Assembly (NCBI GenBank): GCA_951213105.1
Contig: OX578138.1
Location: 96,253,114 to 96,317,113 of the forward strand
Length of the DNA stretch: 64,000 nt
Source of the DNA: Amaurobius ferox
Taxonomy: Eukaryota > Arthropoda > Arachnida > Araneae > Amaurobiidae
Reading direction: 5' to 3'
Positions 24,395-34,650 of the stretch are shown here, one piece after another. The translations under genes were made by a program, and so were the position numbers. The notes under the pieces are model-generated. The model ran no database searches, was not told where the DNA came from, and saw only the letters and a program-made list of their open reading frames with translations. Each line of letters begins with the position of its first letter. The first letter of the stretch is position 1.

Positions 24395-24990
24395 TATATA
24401 ATAGTAAATACATCATCAAATAGAAAAAAGGGGGGAGGCATAACGGAATGGGGGAAAAGAAAGGAGAGTGTTTACAGGAACGACAGAAAAAAGGCCGGGG
24501 GGGGGATAGTGACCCCCCGTTCCCGGTTAAAGCGCTTTTACTCTAGAAACACTCCCGGTGCCTCTGTCTTCCCGAAGCACTCCTCCGTCCGATGAAATCA
24601 ATGAAACTTCCCGAAGTATATAGACCATGAAGCAAAAAAAGGGCTAAAGATGGGAATAAACCTAACCTTATTACTCAACCGAATTCTTGAAGACCATAAG
24701 CAATGCCACACAACCATATCTCACCGACCTGCTATCATCAAGTAAAACAGTTAGTCTCTCTTTGAAATATCAAGTCTACATAGTGTCTTAGAAACCGAAG
24801 TGGGTAATTTGCTGCTTCCCTGATTAATTTATTGACACTGTTTTGCTGTTCTTCTTTTTCAGTGTTGAGACGTCTATATCGATTTAGATGATTTATGATA
24901 ATATTTCTGAAAATACCACTGCTCAAATTAGATTTCAAGTCTATAATGTAATTAATGTCGACATTAAAATTATCCCTCTTGTCATAAACT
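24395..24990 (-). repeat. Left arm of a 1.23-kb palindrome
   Basis: It pairs with 25026-25625 around a centre at ~25009 with a ~35-bp spacer. Matching points: CATCATCAAA at 24411 with its complement at 25608, and the RT stop codons at 24738 and 25278. Small differences (e.g. AAT versus AAAGGCAAT in the RT tail) show the arms are old or were independently retrotransposed. The outer arm holds GTTAAAGCGCTTTTAC. Confidence 0.9.
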
Positions 24991-25000
24991 TTAAAACATA
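24738..25000 (-). pseudogene. Reverse transcriptase C-terminal tail (RT-X), fragment
   Basis: The frame reads VYDKRDNFN ... NYIIDLKSNLSSGIFRNI ... HLNRYRRLN ... FLRHYVDLIF, then stop. It matches in order the tails at 25026-25278, 35600-35840 and 51446-51812 (YDKRD, SNL/TNL, (V/I)F/YRNI, YP..FLR). In Penelope-like and telomerase-related RTs a FLD..I motif followed by a Y-x-K block lies just after the YxDD core, which is how I place this piece. The catalytic core is absent, so it is 5'-truncated. No GIY-YIG follows. Confidence 0.6.
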
Positions 25001-25025
25001 TCTTGTCTTGAAATATATCTTGTCT

Positions 25026-25278
25026 TGACAAGAGAGATAATTTTAATTTCGACATTAATTACATTATAGACTGGAAATCTAATTTGAGCAGTGGTATTTT
25101 CAGAAATATTATCATAAATCATCTAAATCGATATAGACGTCTCAACACTGAAAAAGAAGAACAGCAAAACAGTGTCAATAAATTACTCAGGGAAGCAGCA
25201 AAAGGCAATTACCCACTTCCGTTTCTAAGGCACTATGTAGACTTGATATTTGAAAGGGAGACTAACTGTTTTACTTGA
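25026..25278 (+). pseudogene. Reverse transcriptase C-terminal tail (RT-X), opposed copy
   Basis: The mirror copy of the tail at 24738-25000, reading LDKRDNFNFDINYIIDWKSN at its start and ending FERETNCFT then stop. It keeps the GlyAsn residues missing from the other arm. The 3' untranslated part continues to ~25600 with GTAAAAGCGCTTTAACCGGG. That motif is close to GTAAAAGCTGCTTTAAACGG, which follows the related tail at 51 kb. Confidence 0.6.
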
Positions 25279-25625
25279 TGATAGCAGGTCGGTGAGATAT
25301 GGTTGTGTGGCATTGCTTATGGTCTTCAAGAATTCGGTTGAATAATAAGGTTAGGTTTATTCCCATCTTTAGCCCTTTTTTTGCTTCATGGTCTATATAC
25401 TTCGGGAAGTTTCATTGATTTCATCGGACGGAGGAGTGCTTCGGGAAGATAGAGGCACCGGGAGTGTTTCTAGAGTAAAAGCGCTTTAACCGGGAACGGG
25501 GGGGGGGGTCACTATCCCCCCCGGCCTTTTTCTGCCGTTCCTGTAAACACTCTCCTTTCTTTTCCCCCATTCCTTTATGCCTCCCCCCCTTTTTTCTATT
25601 TGATGATGTATTTACCATTATATAC
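25026..25625 (+). repeat. Right arm of the 1.23-kb palindrome
   Basis: Reverse complement of 24395-24990. It contains the plus-strand RT tail, a G-run (25498-25508) and GATGATGTATTTACCATTAT at the outer end. Two 5'-truncated retroelement copies lie head to head. Confidence 0.9.
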
Positions 25626-25679
25626 TTAATAATATATGCATACATAATAATAATATACATACGTAATAATACAGACGTT

Positions 25680-27124
25680 AGATTTATATTTTAAGCGTCA
25701 ATAAGTGATCACGCACATTATGAGCGACTATTTCGGAAGTTACATTTGTAATTGATAGCAGGGTTGTGATATAAACATATTTATTTTTTGTTATTGTGCA
25801 CTTTCAGTTTAAATAGAATTCCCTGGTTTGGTAAAATGAAATGTAGAGATTAGCGTGAATGACAGGAAAAGGCAGTAATCTCCAATAGTAATAATTTTTA
25901 AAAAACTAAAAAATCGCTTTCGGGTGATACGCTTTTTTACAACAGAAATAATTTAATAAATTGCAGCAAATCGGTTAAATATCAAATATAATACTGTATT
26001 ACAATGACAAACTATTTTACCAAACTTATTTTAATAGCTTAAATCTTACCTGTTTTTTTTTTCAACGAAAATAATTTTAGACGTTACTTATTGACAGACA
26101 ATTTTCACCTGTGATGTGAAGTTTTGAAAATTCTACTTTTAACACTTTAAGGTTGCTGAGTGTTGTCATCTGCATTTTAATGAAACAATAATAAGCTAGA
26201 TAATCCACGAAAAGTTTTCGTAGCCAATATGAATTTCAGTTTTTTCAAAAAAAAATTATGAAATTCAGGTTTTTTTTTTTGTAATTACAAAAATGCATGT
26301 AAAAAAAAACACCAATGATTTGTGAATTTCACATTTTTATATTTAATACACATGTGCATAAAATAAATAAAACCATTGGTTTCCAGTCTCTTTGGAGGTC
26401 AAATGATTGAAAGAATAAAGTTAGATTATTCATTAATTGATAGTACTGCAGCAAATTCTCAATTTTTATCTTGCCTTTTGCTACGACAATATGACAATTG
26501 CCCATAGACCAGTTACAAATTGCAGATCAATGATTCCTTTTTGACTCACTAATAAAAAATCAAAACACGTACACAAAAAGAACAAGATAACGTAAAAATG
26601 TTATTTACATGAAATTTTCTGCACATTTACTTTTTTAATTACTTACACCAAAAAATTTGAGGGTGTATAATCCATGAATTTTTTTTTTTTTTGGGGGGGG
26701 GGGGTACCAAAATTTTAGGGGGGTGCAACAACAATCCGCAAAAATTTCTAACTCTACACTTTACATATATAAATCGAATAATTGTTTATATTTACAACAA
26801 CAAACTTTACTAAGAAAAATTATCATTATGCTAATGCATAAATAAAAAAACATGTATTTGCATTCTACTTATTCCTTTAAGGTATGTTTATTTATACCCG
26901 ATTTCCAGCAGCTTCTTACGTAGCAAAAATACTCGTTCAACGGACGAATTTGACGTTGGATTTGAAAAAAAAATACGCTACCTAAAATCTTAACATACAT
27001 GAATCTAGTTCTAAATCACTTCTAATCATGTTCTAGATTTTAAAAATACACTTAAAAGAAAACCCCTTTCGGTGATATCTGTATCTTCGTCAATATTTAC
27101 ACGATCATACTTTCAAACACATGA
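25680..27124. other. No gene recognised
   Basis: AT-rich with homopolymer runs (T15G13 near 26679-26703). No coding or RNA feature could be supported. Confidence 0.4.
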
Positions 27125-27237
27125 TGTAAGTTGCAAATTGTGGGATGTACTTTATGACGTCACGAGCTACAGCAGCGCCGCAGGCATAGGCCCGATAAAG
27201 AGCAGAACTAATCCCGCCGGCCCCGGCCAGAGCCCCC
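27125..27237 (-). repeat. Family H repeat, right member of the inverted pair
   Basis: On the minus strand it reads GCTCTGGCCGGGGCCGGCGG, then TTATCGGGCCTATGCCTG, then TGACGTCATAAAGTACATCC, matching 23545-23630. The 105-codon plus frame at 27072-27389 that crosses it is not supported. Confidence 0.65.
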
Positions 27238-27855
27238 AGTTACATCAGTTTAAAGAGCTTGAAATGATACTGATATCAAAGCAATTAGAAGGAACAACAA
27301 ACCGCTTTAAAATCATTAAATTAAATCTGCAAATATTTATGAAGTTGGACTTGAAATGTGAATTTCTGTATATCCTAAACGTGACATAAATATATTCGAA
27401 ACAGTAACTTTAAAATTTTACCTTTGAAAAAGTAATACAAAAAAAAATGAAAGCCACAAGTCACGGGAATACATAATCCGCTAAAAATGTTTTTGTCAAA
27501 TTAAATTAACTTTCAGAGAATTAAAGATTAATTTAATAGAATTAAAATATTAAATGAATAATTTGTACGTTATTATTTTTCAAATGTTTGCTAATTCTCT
27601 GGTGGATAACAGGCGTAAGTACCCCGCCAGTGGAAATTAATCTGGTATTAGCTAATATTTTAAAGGCATTCAAATATCTATGCATTTTTTGACCCGCTGA
27701 TTACTAAAAAAGACTAAAGTATTATTCCCTTACCACAGATTCAACAACAAATTTAAAACATTTCAGGTTAATAATCATTAGACTTAAAATGTTTTTAAAA
27801 ACCTCGCACCACATTTTGCAAATTCCAGCCTACAATCCCTAATTTGTTTATATAT
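27238..27855. other. No gene recognised
   Basis: AT-rich, no repeat family or frame that I can name. Confidence 0.4.
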
Positions 27856-27856
27856 A

Positions 27857-28555
27857 AAGGGTGTCCAAAAATTCAATCAAGATTTGAATTTTGCGACATT
27901 TGTGCGATAAAGTGTTGGCAATGGAAAAAAAAAAAGAGAGCGTGACAGCTGGCAGTCTAGGGTTACTAAAAATGGAGCTCTACACGAAAGAACAACGCGT
28001 TTTCATTGCTCAATTTTAATAATAAAAGTTAATGGTGCAAGTTAATGGTGCATGATAATCCAGTATTTTGTGCCTAAATTGCAAGATATGGATGTGGACG
28101 ACATGCAGTTTCAAAAAGACGGTGCCACATGCCATACAGCCCGAGAAACAATTCAATTACTACATGAGTCATTTCCTGGTCGTGTAATTTCCAGGTTTGG
28201 TGAACAGAATTGGCCGCCCGCATCATGCGATTTCACACCGTTGGACTTTTTCTTTGGTTTTGTTTTTAAGTCTAAGGTTTATACCAACAAGCCCACGACC
28301 ACCCACGCTTTGAAGGGGGAAATTGAGCGCTGTACCAGTGAAATTCAGCCACATTTATGCAAAACGGTCATAGAAAATTTCAACAAAATAGTGCTTATGT
28401 GCCAGCAACGCCGTGGAGGCCATTTACCCGATATGCTATTCTATACAAAACCCTGTACTGTATACTTTATGAATCAATAAAGAATTTGCAATTTTTAATT
28501 ATAAACCCGTGTTTTCTATCAAAACTGCTTCTTGCGTGAATTTTGGGAAGCCCTA
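27857..28555 (+). mobile_element. Mariner-like transposon, internally deleted
   Basis: The left end AAGGGTGTCCAAAAATTCAA and right end TGAATTTTGGGAAGCCC form short imperfect inverted ends flanked by TA (27855-27856 and 28554-28555), the usual mariner target. Inside, an N-terminal transposase start is fused by deletion to a C-terminal catalytic fragment. It is about 700 bp, far shorter than an autonomous element. Confidence 0.7.
27972..28480 (+). pseudogene. Mariner-type transposase remnant (start plus C-terminal catalytic part)
   Basis: The start MELYTKEQRVFIAQF at 27972 is typical of the HTH (DUF4817-like) transposases of arthropods and runs into stops at 28017. The C-terminal frame from 28052 (142 codons) reads QDMDVDDMQFQKDGATCHTA, with the second catalytic Asp in the QKDGA motif, then FTPLDFFFGF (usually DLxPxDFFLWG), then KSKVY and RGGHLPD. 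The first catalytic Asp and most of the HTH region are deleted, and TPLDFFFGF deviates from consensus, so it is inactive. Such fragments are mobilised, if at all, by a transposase elsewhere. Confidence 0.8.
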
Positions 28556-28701
28556 TATATCTAATTTATTAATGATATATTTATTTATTATTATTAATCT
28601 ATTTTATTAATGCATACTTTTTACTTGAGTATATCCTTCCTTGTGGTATAATAATCCCCTTAATAAAATCTAGTGTATCATATTCAATTCGTTCTTATAT
28701 A

Positions 28702-29976
28702 CACTACCTGACATAGAAAATGCAACACCATGAGACTTTGGCTGTATAATTATGCATATTGCGAGACAAACGCAGTTAGCTTATGTATGCAATGTCTGAA
28801 AGGAGGTCACGTGATTAGAGCGCGGGATAAAAGAGATGGAAACGACAAATGAGGAAACGACTGTTACTGTCTGTCGCCTACGGAAACTTGTTTTCCGAGC
28901 TGTTTCTCCTTTCAGAAGACACGAGTTGTTGAAGAGATACCGCGGGCGACGACTCAGAGATCAGAATTTGGACGATCGTGACCGGAGATTCATTTTAGGC
29001 CTACGTACGGTTAGGCAAAGGATTTGGAGAAGATGAATTGAAGAAGGGCATGTGAATCGGGCAGTGTTATAGGTCCATCCAAACGTACGCCAGTACACGT
29101 CGATCGACGTATTCGAAGGCATGCGGTGCCGGCTCCCCAAATAACGAATGTTGATATTTTGCAGTATTTGCAGGGAACATTGGGTGTTCAAGCGAGAAAA
29201 GTTTCTCGACGATTGGCCTAAAGCGGCTTGCAGTCAAACCATTGTTTACGAAGACGGCCATTGACGACAAGACACTGACGTGAGAGATTCCAATTGTGTC
29301 GCTCATCGAGCATCTTGGACTACTGAATGGGATAGGGTAGTGTTCAGCGACAAGGCACGGTTTTGTTCTTCGAAAGATAGTTGCCTTGTGAGAGTTTAGA
29401 GGCGACGTGAAATTAAACACAATTCTGCTGCGACTGTTGAAAGCCATATTACTGGACAACGCGGCATCAGTTATTATCGCAGTTTGCGGTATCGACTTCG
29501 ATAGACGGTCACCTCTGGTGCGTATCAGACGCCCAAAGACGGCACGATGGTATATGGATGACGTGTGGCGGCCTGTTTCACTGCCCTACCTTCAGCAAAA
29601 TGCTGCTTTCTAGTAAGATAACGCACGGCTGCACAAGGCAACCATCAGCAGACAAAACTTGCAAGGTATCCAAGTGCTTTCTTGGCTCCTGCTCTCTCCA
29701 GATCTCTCACCGATCGAGCATGTATGGAACTTGATTGGCCGTCATTTGAATGTCCTGCCCCCCCCCCCCCCCCGCCTAAAACGAAGGATGACCTGTGGAA
29801 AATGGTTAAAGGCATATGGGCAGCCAACCCTCAGAATACTATCCGGACGATCATTACATCTGTGCCTTGAAGGGTTGCTACTTCTGTCGCAACAAGAGGA
29901 TGTCCATGTCCCTACTGATCAGCTGTCTACGCCATTACTGTATTGCATTATCCTTCAGGAATTAGCATCCCCTTTT
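28702..29976 (+). mobile_element. Tc1-like transposon, right end lost
   Basis: The left end CACTACCTGACATAGAAAAT follows TA (28700-28701) and has the look of a Tc1 inverted terminus. The body carries a degraded transposase. The right terminus is not found: family B copy 5 starts at 29977, and no complementary end lies beyond it at 31131. Confidence 0.7.
28836..29900 (+). pseudogene. Tc1-type transposase, multiply broken
   Basis: Motifs occur in order but in different frames. N-terminal basic region (28836-29036): ELLKRYRGRRLRDQNLDDRD. Around 29326, EWDRVVFSDKARF holds the first catalytic Asp. RRPKTARWYMDDVWRPVSLP lies near 29530. DNARLHKAT near 29620 holds the second Asp. SPDLSPIEHVWNLIGRHLN at ~29697-29750 holds the final acidic residue. 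Stops and frameshifts separate these blocks, and a 14-base C run (29759-29772) shifts the frame after RHLN. It is an inactive relic. Confidence 0.8.
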
Positions 29977-31131
29977 AACACTTTACAACATAGTTGAAAA
30001 GTGCTTATGAATTTGTTTATTCTGTCTGTCTGTCTGTCCATTCGCACGGTAACTGCCGTTAGAAATGAGTTTTTAAAAATGAAATTTTAGTATGTTGTTC
30101 AGACGGTCTATGAGACATATGGGAATGTAAATGAATAATATCACCCAATTAGTACTTGAACTGAACCCGGGTTGAAAAAATGAAATACATTGAACCCTAT
30201 GAGACCTAATTTTTCAAGCATTTTTTAAGCGAATTTAAAATTCACAAATTGCTTCGAAAGTTTTAAGAAATATTCAAATTATTCCATAAAAAGTATGAAA
30301 AAAATTTCAGCAAAATATATTCGGTAGTTTTTTAAATAAAAATTAAAATAATAATTACACCCACATTATATGACGAGATTACGTAACTCACTTCAATATA
30401 ATATATGGCACCCATCTTGTGTAATAATCTTGATTTTAAAAGTTCCTTTTAATTTATATTTAGTGTTGTATTCGTCCTCAAACCGCTTTATTTTTGCTAA
30501 ATTTATGTGCATCTATATTTTGAAACAACGCAATTACAATATATTTAAGTTTAAATGATCATCAAACTTTGATTGTTTCTACAAAGAAGACTAATTTTCA
30601 CTTTTCACTTATTGAGATGTAAGCACATCAAGATGTAGGATGAGTTGTATAAGAATTGCCGAATTTCTTTAACGCAAAATTATTTAGCTCTGAAGTCTGC
30701 AATATAGATTATATGAATGAAGCATTCATTGATTTTACATAGAGAAGCAGACGATTTTGAAGCAGACTTTTTCGATGAAGTTTAAAGCAAAAGTCTTGAG
30801 TTAAATTAGTTTTGCCTCCATGGTTTTTCAGCTTTTAAGTAAAATAAATTATTGTAGTACTGTGATGAATGAAATAAAACTGTATGAATGAAATATTTGC
30901 TGTTTTTACATATAGAGCCAGGCGATTCATATTTCGATGACGTCATTTGAATAAAGTTCATTTATTTCAATCAAGTTTTACGTTTCCAAATATAATAAAG
31001 TTTAGGAGTATGGTGATAGTTTTAAAAATATTACTGTTGAATATATCGCCTTTTAGAGATGTTTAAATAAAATTGCATTGCAGGTGGAAAGTGTTTCGTA
31101 ATCAATGTTTTACGCATTATTGATGTTTCTT
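29977..31131 (+). mobile_element. Family B element, short variant, copy 5
   Basis: The hairpin AACACTTTACAACATAGTTG, (GTCT)n at 30022-30040, CACCCAATTAGTACTTGAAC, GAAATACATTGAACCCTATG and the right end AGTGTTTCGTAATCAATG are all present. It interrupts or truncates the Tc1 relic on its left. Confidence 0.75.
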
Positions 31132-31209
31132 TTTTTATATGCCCTCTCTGTCTCTGCGCCTTTTATCATCACACTCTATTCGTTCTTTCATGGCGCTTCA
31201 TCTTCTTTT

Positions 31210-31211
<2 letters not shown>

Positions 31212-31308
<97 letters not shown>

Positions 31309-31319
31309 CTATATATATA

Positions 31320-31370
<51 letters not shown>
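31212..31370. repeat. Long (TA)n microsatellite
   Basis: About 160 bases of nearly pure TA. Reading frames through it (Ile-Tyr repeats) are artefacts. Confidence 0.95.
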
Positions 31371-31386
31371 GTGTGTTTATGTTTGT

Positions 31387-31774
31387 TGTTGTTGTTGTTG
31401 AGACCCAGACCGTCCGACCTACCAGAAAGGTGTAAGGTAACTGTATGGACGGCCGGGAAGTGCCACCCAATTTAGACCGGAACCCAGTGGGGGAGGCATC
31501 CACAGGGACCGTACCCTCCTTCCCCTACCACCAACCTCTCGGAAGGACTTACGGACCCACATGTTTAACGTGATCGTACTCCGCATGAACACGGCGGCAT
31601 TTGTGGCAGCGTGCAAATCTAGCGCGCAAACCACGGGGATACCGCACCCGAGATGGCCAACAGCACGCGGCGTTCCGAGGTGGTCACCCACCAAGTACTA
31701 ACCGCGCCCGATGCTGCTTCCCTTCGGTGATCTAACGAGAACCGGTGTTTTCAGCACGGTACGGCCGTTGGCCC
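31387..31774 (-). mobile_element. SINE1, 5S-rRNA-headed copy
   Basis: The element is bounded by perfect 14-bp target duplications GTGTTTATGTTTGT at 31373-31386 and 31775-31788. On the minus strand its order is a complete 5S-like unit (31656-31772), a tRNA-like module that keeps the A-box region but lacks a B box, the SINE1 body (GCGGAGTACGATCACGTTAA ... GTACGGTCCCTGTGGATGCC), GGTCGGACGGTCTGGGTCTC and a (CAA)n tail. Perfect duplications imply fairly recent retroposition by a LINE-type machinery. Pol III transcription from the 5S internal promoter is inferred. Confidence 0.9.
31656..31772 (-). rRNA. 5S rRNA-like unit (SINE head, not a rRNA gene)
   Basis: About 117 bases reading GCCAACGGCCGTACCGTGCT, ACACCGGTTCTCGTTAGATC, ACCGAAGGGAAGCAGC and GGTTAGTACTTGGTGGGTGA, ending GCTGTTGGC. 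This is the full length and domain order of an animal 5S rRNA, including the A box, intermediate element and C box (GGTGGGTGACCACC). No T-run terminator follows; it runs straight into the SINE tRNA module. Confidence 0.85.
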
Positions 31775-31788
31775 GTGTTTATGTTTGT

Positions 31789-33734
31789 AAAAGAACTCAA
31801 TGTACCCATTTTCATTTGCAATAACTTTTTACATTTTAAAAGTGTATAAAATGTCTATTCGAAATAATCGCTGTATCTAAAAAATGCATGTGCATACAGA
31901 TTATTCTATACTAATTATTATAAATCATTATACATTCAAATTATTCTATTTTGTTAAAATAAAATGTTTTGAAATAAACAGAAAAAAAATTAACCCCAAA
32001 ATCATATTTAAAAATTTAAATTATTATTTCTAAAATATATCTCTTATCTTCGATCTGCATTCAAAAAGCTTGTTAAAGATATTTCGAGAGTAGATAGTGA
32101 CTGCACTTGAAACTTTTTAAAGACCATTATTTCTGGAACAAAAAGGCACATCTTGAAAATATCTAGCCAGGTATGAATTTATTTTGTTCGTGGTTTTCTA
32201 TTACTCCTTAGGACGCATAGTTCTGAATATCAGATTTTTATCCCAATATCATGAAACATTAAATAGATTTTATCTAAACCACTACAAGAAGTATAGGAAA
32301 ACAGTCGTGGATTGCATATATTTTTAATCAGAGTTTTACGACATCGCTTTATACGAGTATAACTGTTGAGCACGTTCATGTTTCAACAAATATAAATTTG
32401 GCAAAAGAAATAACTTTCAGTACGTATTTTTGAAATGGTATTTGTAGTGATATACAGCTATTTAAATGCTATTATTTATTATTAAATGTTATTTTAATGA
32501 CATATGATATCCACCTGCATGCAAAATATGATGAAATGGAATGCTAGTAGGAAAGATTACAGACAACAGAACAACCTGTTAAAGAAAATGACTTAAGACT
32601 CCAATCCAAATTAAAAACTTGAGACAATGCAGTTTTAGGAAGACGGAGGATTTTCTAAACTTCCATGCGTCTCAGCGACATTACAAGTTTAAACTTACTC
32701 TAAGGAAATCCATGAACTAAGTTTACTAAGTGACTCAGTAGATTGTGAAATTTACTTGCGTGAAAATGAAAAGGACAAAACCTTTACGGTAGAATATTGC
32801 GATTTTATGAAGTAGTTCAAATAACAAAGTTCATAAAGTGATATAAGAATAAACATGATAAGACATGATAAACATGATCAAGAAACCAGATATTTTAACC
32901 TTATGTTATTTTATGAGGCTTTTGTTAAGTAAGTTGTTAAGTTGTTTGTTAAGTTGTGTTCTCATTTGCTCTATTAAATAACGTCATCACACTAAGCTTT
33001 GAGAATTTTTTTGACAGCTTATATAGAAGCAATGCATCTAAAATAATTCATTTTTAGTAATGTGGATTTGTGATGATCAACAGTATTAATGTAGTTTTAA
33101 AATAAATAATTTAAATTTAAACTATTTCTCTCTGTTTCTATATTTTCCCATACATAGTATAGAGGAAGTGTTATTTTAACTAAAATTTTTGATTTCAAGT
33201 TTTTAATGCCAATTCATATTTTAAGACATCCTGAACATGTTTTGGCTATTTTTAAAGTGATTCCCGTCTGTCGATTTCTTCTGTATAGCTGCCAGAAATA
33301 TGATAGCTGTCACAAACATTAATTAATTTTGACGGAATTTTACATTCAGCTTTGTTAGCGAAAAATATTGAACTAGATGGACTTTTCTTAAATTGAAGCA
33401 AAACTTCGAAAAGTATTCGAAATTTTATAATTTCTTAACATAGCAGCGAAATCGTACATAACCTTGCATAAAATGAACTAATTTCTGGCTCAATGATAAA
33501 AAAAATTTATTGTTTCAATCTTTATAGTGAAAAATATTCACGATACACGTTCTGTGTTCGTGACATTGTTAACCCCCATGGAAGGCAAATTACATTGTTA
33601 AACATTGTAAGCATCGAAAGATTTTTTAAGTCCTCGAAAATGGAGGATTACCCTCTATAACAGTGATCATTTCGGTATTAATACTAATAGCGGATATATG
33701 TCATATCTTCAAATCGATTTAAATAATAAATAAA
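31789..33734. other. Longest unassigned stretch, no gene
   Basis: About 1.9 kb of AT-rich sequence with no recognisable element end, domain or RNA gene. It may be old single-copy intergenic or intronic DNA. Confidence 0.4.
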
Positions 33735-33794
33735 TCATTAGATTTTATACGTCATTTTATTAAAAAATCCATCAGACGTAAATATAATTTAAAA

Positions 33795-33837
33795 GCCAGA
33801 GCGCTTTCGGGTATCACCATACCCTTCTTCAGTTGCG
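33795..33837 (-). ncRNA. Hammerhead-ribozyme-like motif
   Basis: The minus strand reads core CUGAAGA, one extra A, stem II GGGUAU/AUACCC with loop GGUG, GAAA, a short palindromic stem III AGC/GCU, site CUC, then UGGC. The stem I 5' strand is poor (GCAA). The core and stem II are complete by eye; activity is not shown. Confidence 0.5.
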
Positions 33838-34313
33838 TTAAATAAAAATCATGCTAACATGCTTAAATACTATCCACTACTGGCAAGTTGAATTTGCATA
33901 TTACAAAATTGGCATCACCACTAAACACGTTTAATGCATCCACACAAAATCACCAGAAACAGATTTAAAATTTACAAAATCACAAATGCAAGAAAGACAA
34001 AATGCCATGATCCATTTTAAGCACAAATCGATTTAGATATGGAAATGAATGACAAATCGCTAGATTTTGAACGTCATTTTATTAAAACATCCATCAGATG
34101 TACATATAATTTAAAAGCCAGAGTGCTTTCTGGTGCTTAGGCTGGATTACGGCATTTTGTTTTTCTTGTATTTGTCATTTTTAAATCTGTTTCTGGTGAT
34201 TTTGTGTGGATTCATTAAAAGTATTTAGTAGTGATGCCAATTTTGTAATATGCAAATTCAACTTGCCGGTAGTGGATAGTATTTAATCATATTAACATGA
34301 TTTTTATTTAACA

Positions 34314-34354
34314 CCACTGAGAAAGGATATGGTGGTACCCGAAAACACTCTGGC
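34314..34354 (+). ncRNA. Degenerate hammerhead-like motif
   Basis: CCA-CUGAGA-A..GGAUAUGGUGGUACCCGAAAACACUC-UGG is the counterpart of the motif at 33795. Stem I CCA/UGG is kept, but the core (CUGAGAA) and stem III are damaged. Confidence 0.4.
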
Positions 34355-34576
34355 TTTTAAATTATATGTACGCCTATAACATTAAATTATATATACATAC
34401 GGCTTGCTTTTAAATTATATGTACGTCTACCATAAGCGTCTTAGTGTAAATGCGCGCGCTTGTGACGACACAGAAAATGTGTAAAAATGTATAGCGGAAA
34501 ACAACGAAACTTCATGATGTATCAAAGCGTCAATGGTTGCAGGCGTAGACCGAGAGACTCCAAGAAAGCGAAGTAT

Positions 34577-34585
34577 ATATATATG

Positions 34586-34648
<63 letters not shown>
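34577..34648. repeat. (TA)n microsatellite
   Basis: About 70 bases of TA with two TATG interruptions at the left edge. Confidence 0.95.

Positions 34649-34650
<2 letters not shown>

Larger units (their letters stand above)
33738..34381. mobile_element. Penelope-like non-coding inverted repeat
   Basis: Left arm 33738-34020 and right arm 34137-34381 are inverted copies: CCACTACTGGCAAGTTGAAT against ATTCAACTTGCCGGTAGTGG, and GCATCACCACTAAACACG against AGTATTTAGTAGTGATGC. The ~80-bp outer part (ATTTTATACGTCATTTTATT ... GCCAGAGCGCTTTC) is repeated directly at 34048-34131. Each arm carries a hammerhead-like motif. Terminal repeats that may be inverted, with hammerhead motifs, are known for Penelope-like elements. 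No reverse transcriptase lies between the arms. Confidence 0.6.

Noticed and set aside
29067..29459. 130-codon minus-strand frame
   Set aside because: It lies antisense to the Tc1 transposase motifs on the plus strand.
31105..31503. Open frames of ~100 codons rich in Ile-Tyr
   Set aside because: They translate the (TA)n microsatellite. The same is true at 46108-46162 and 52119-52187.
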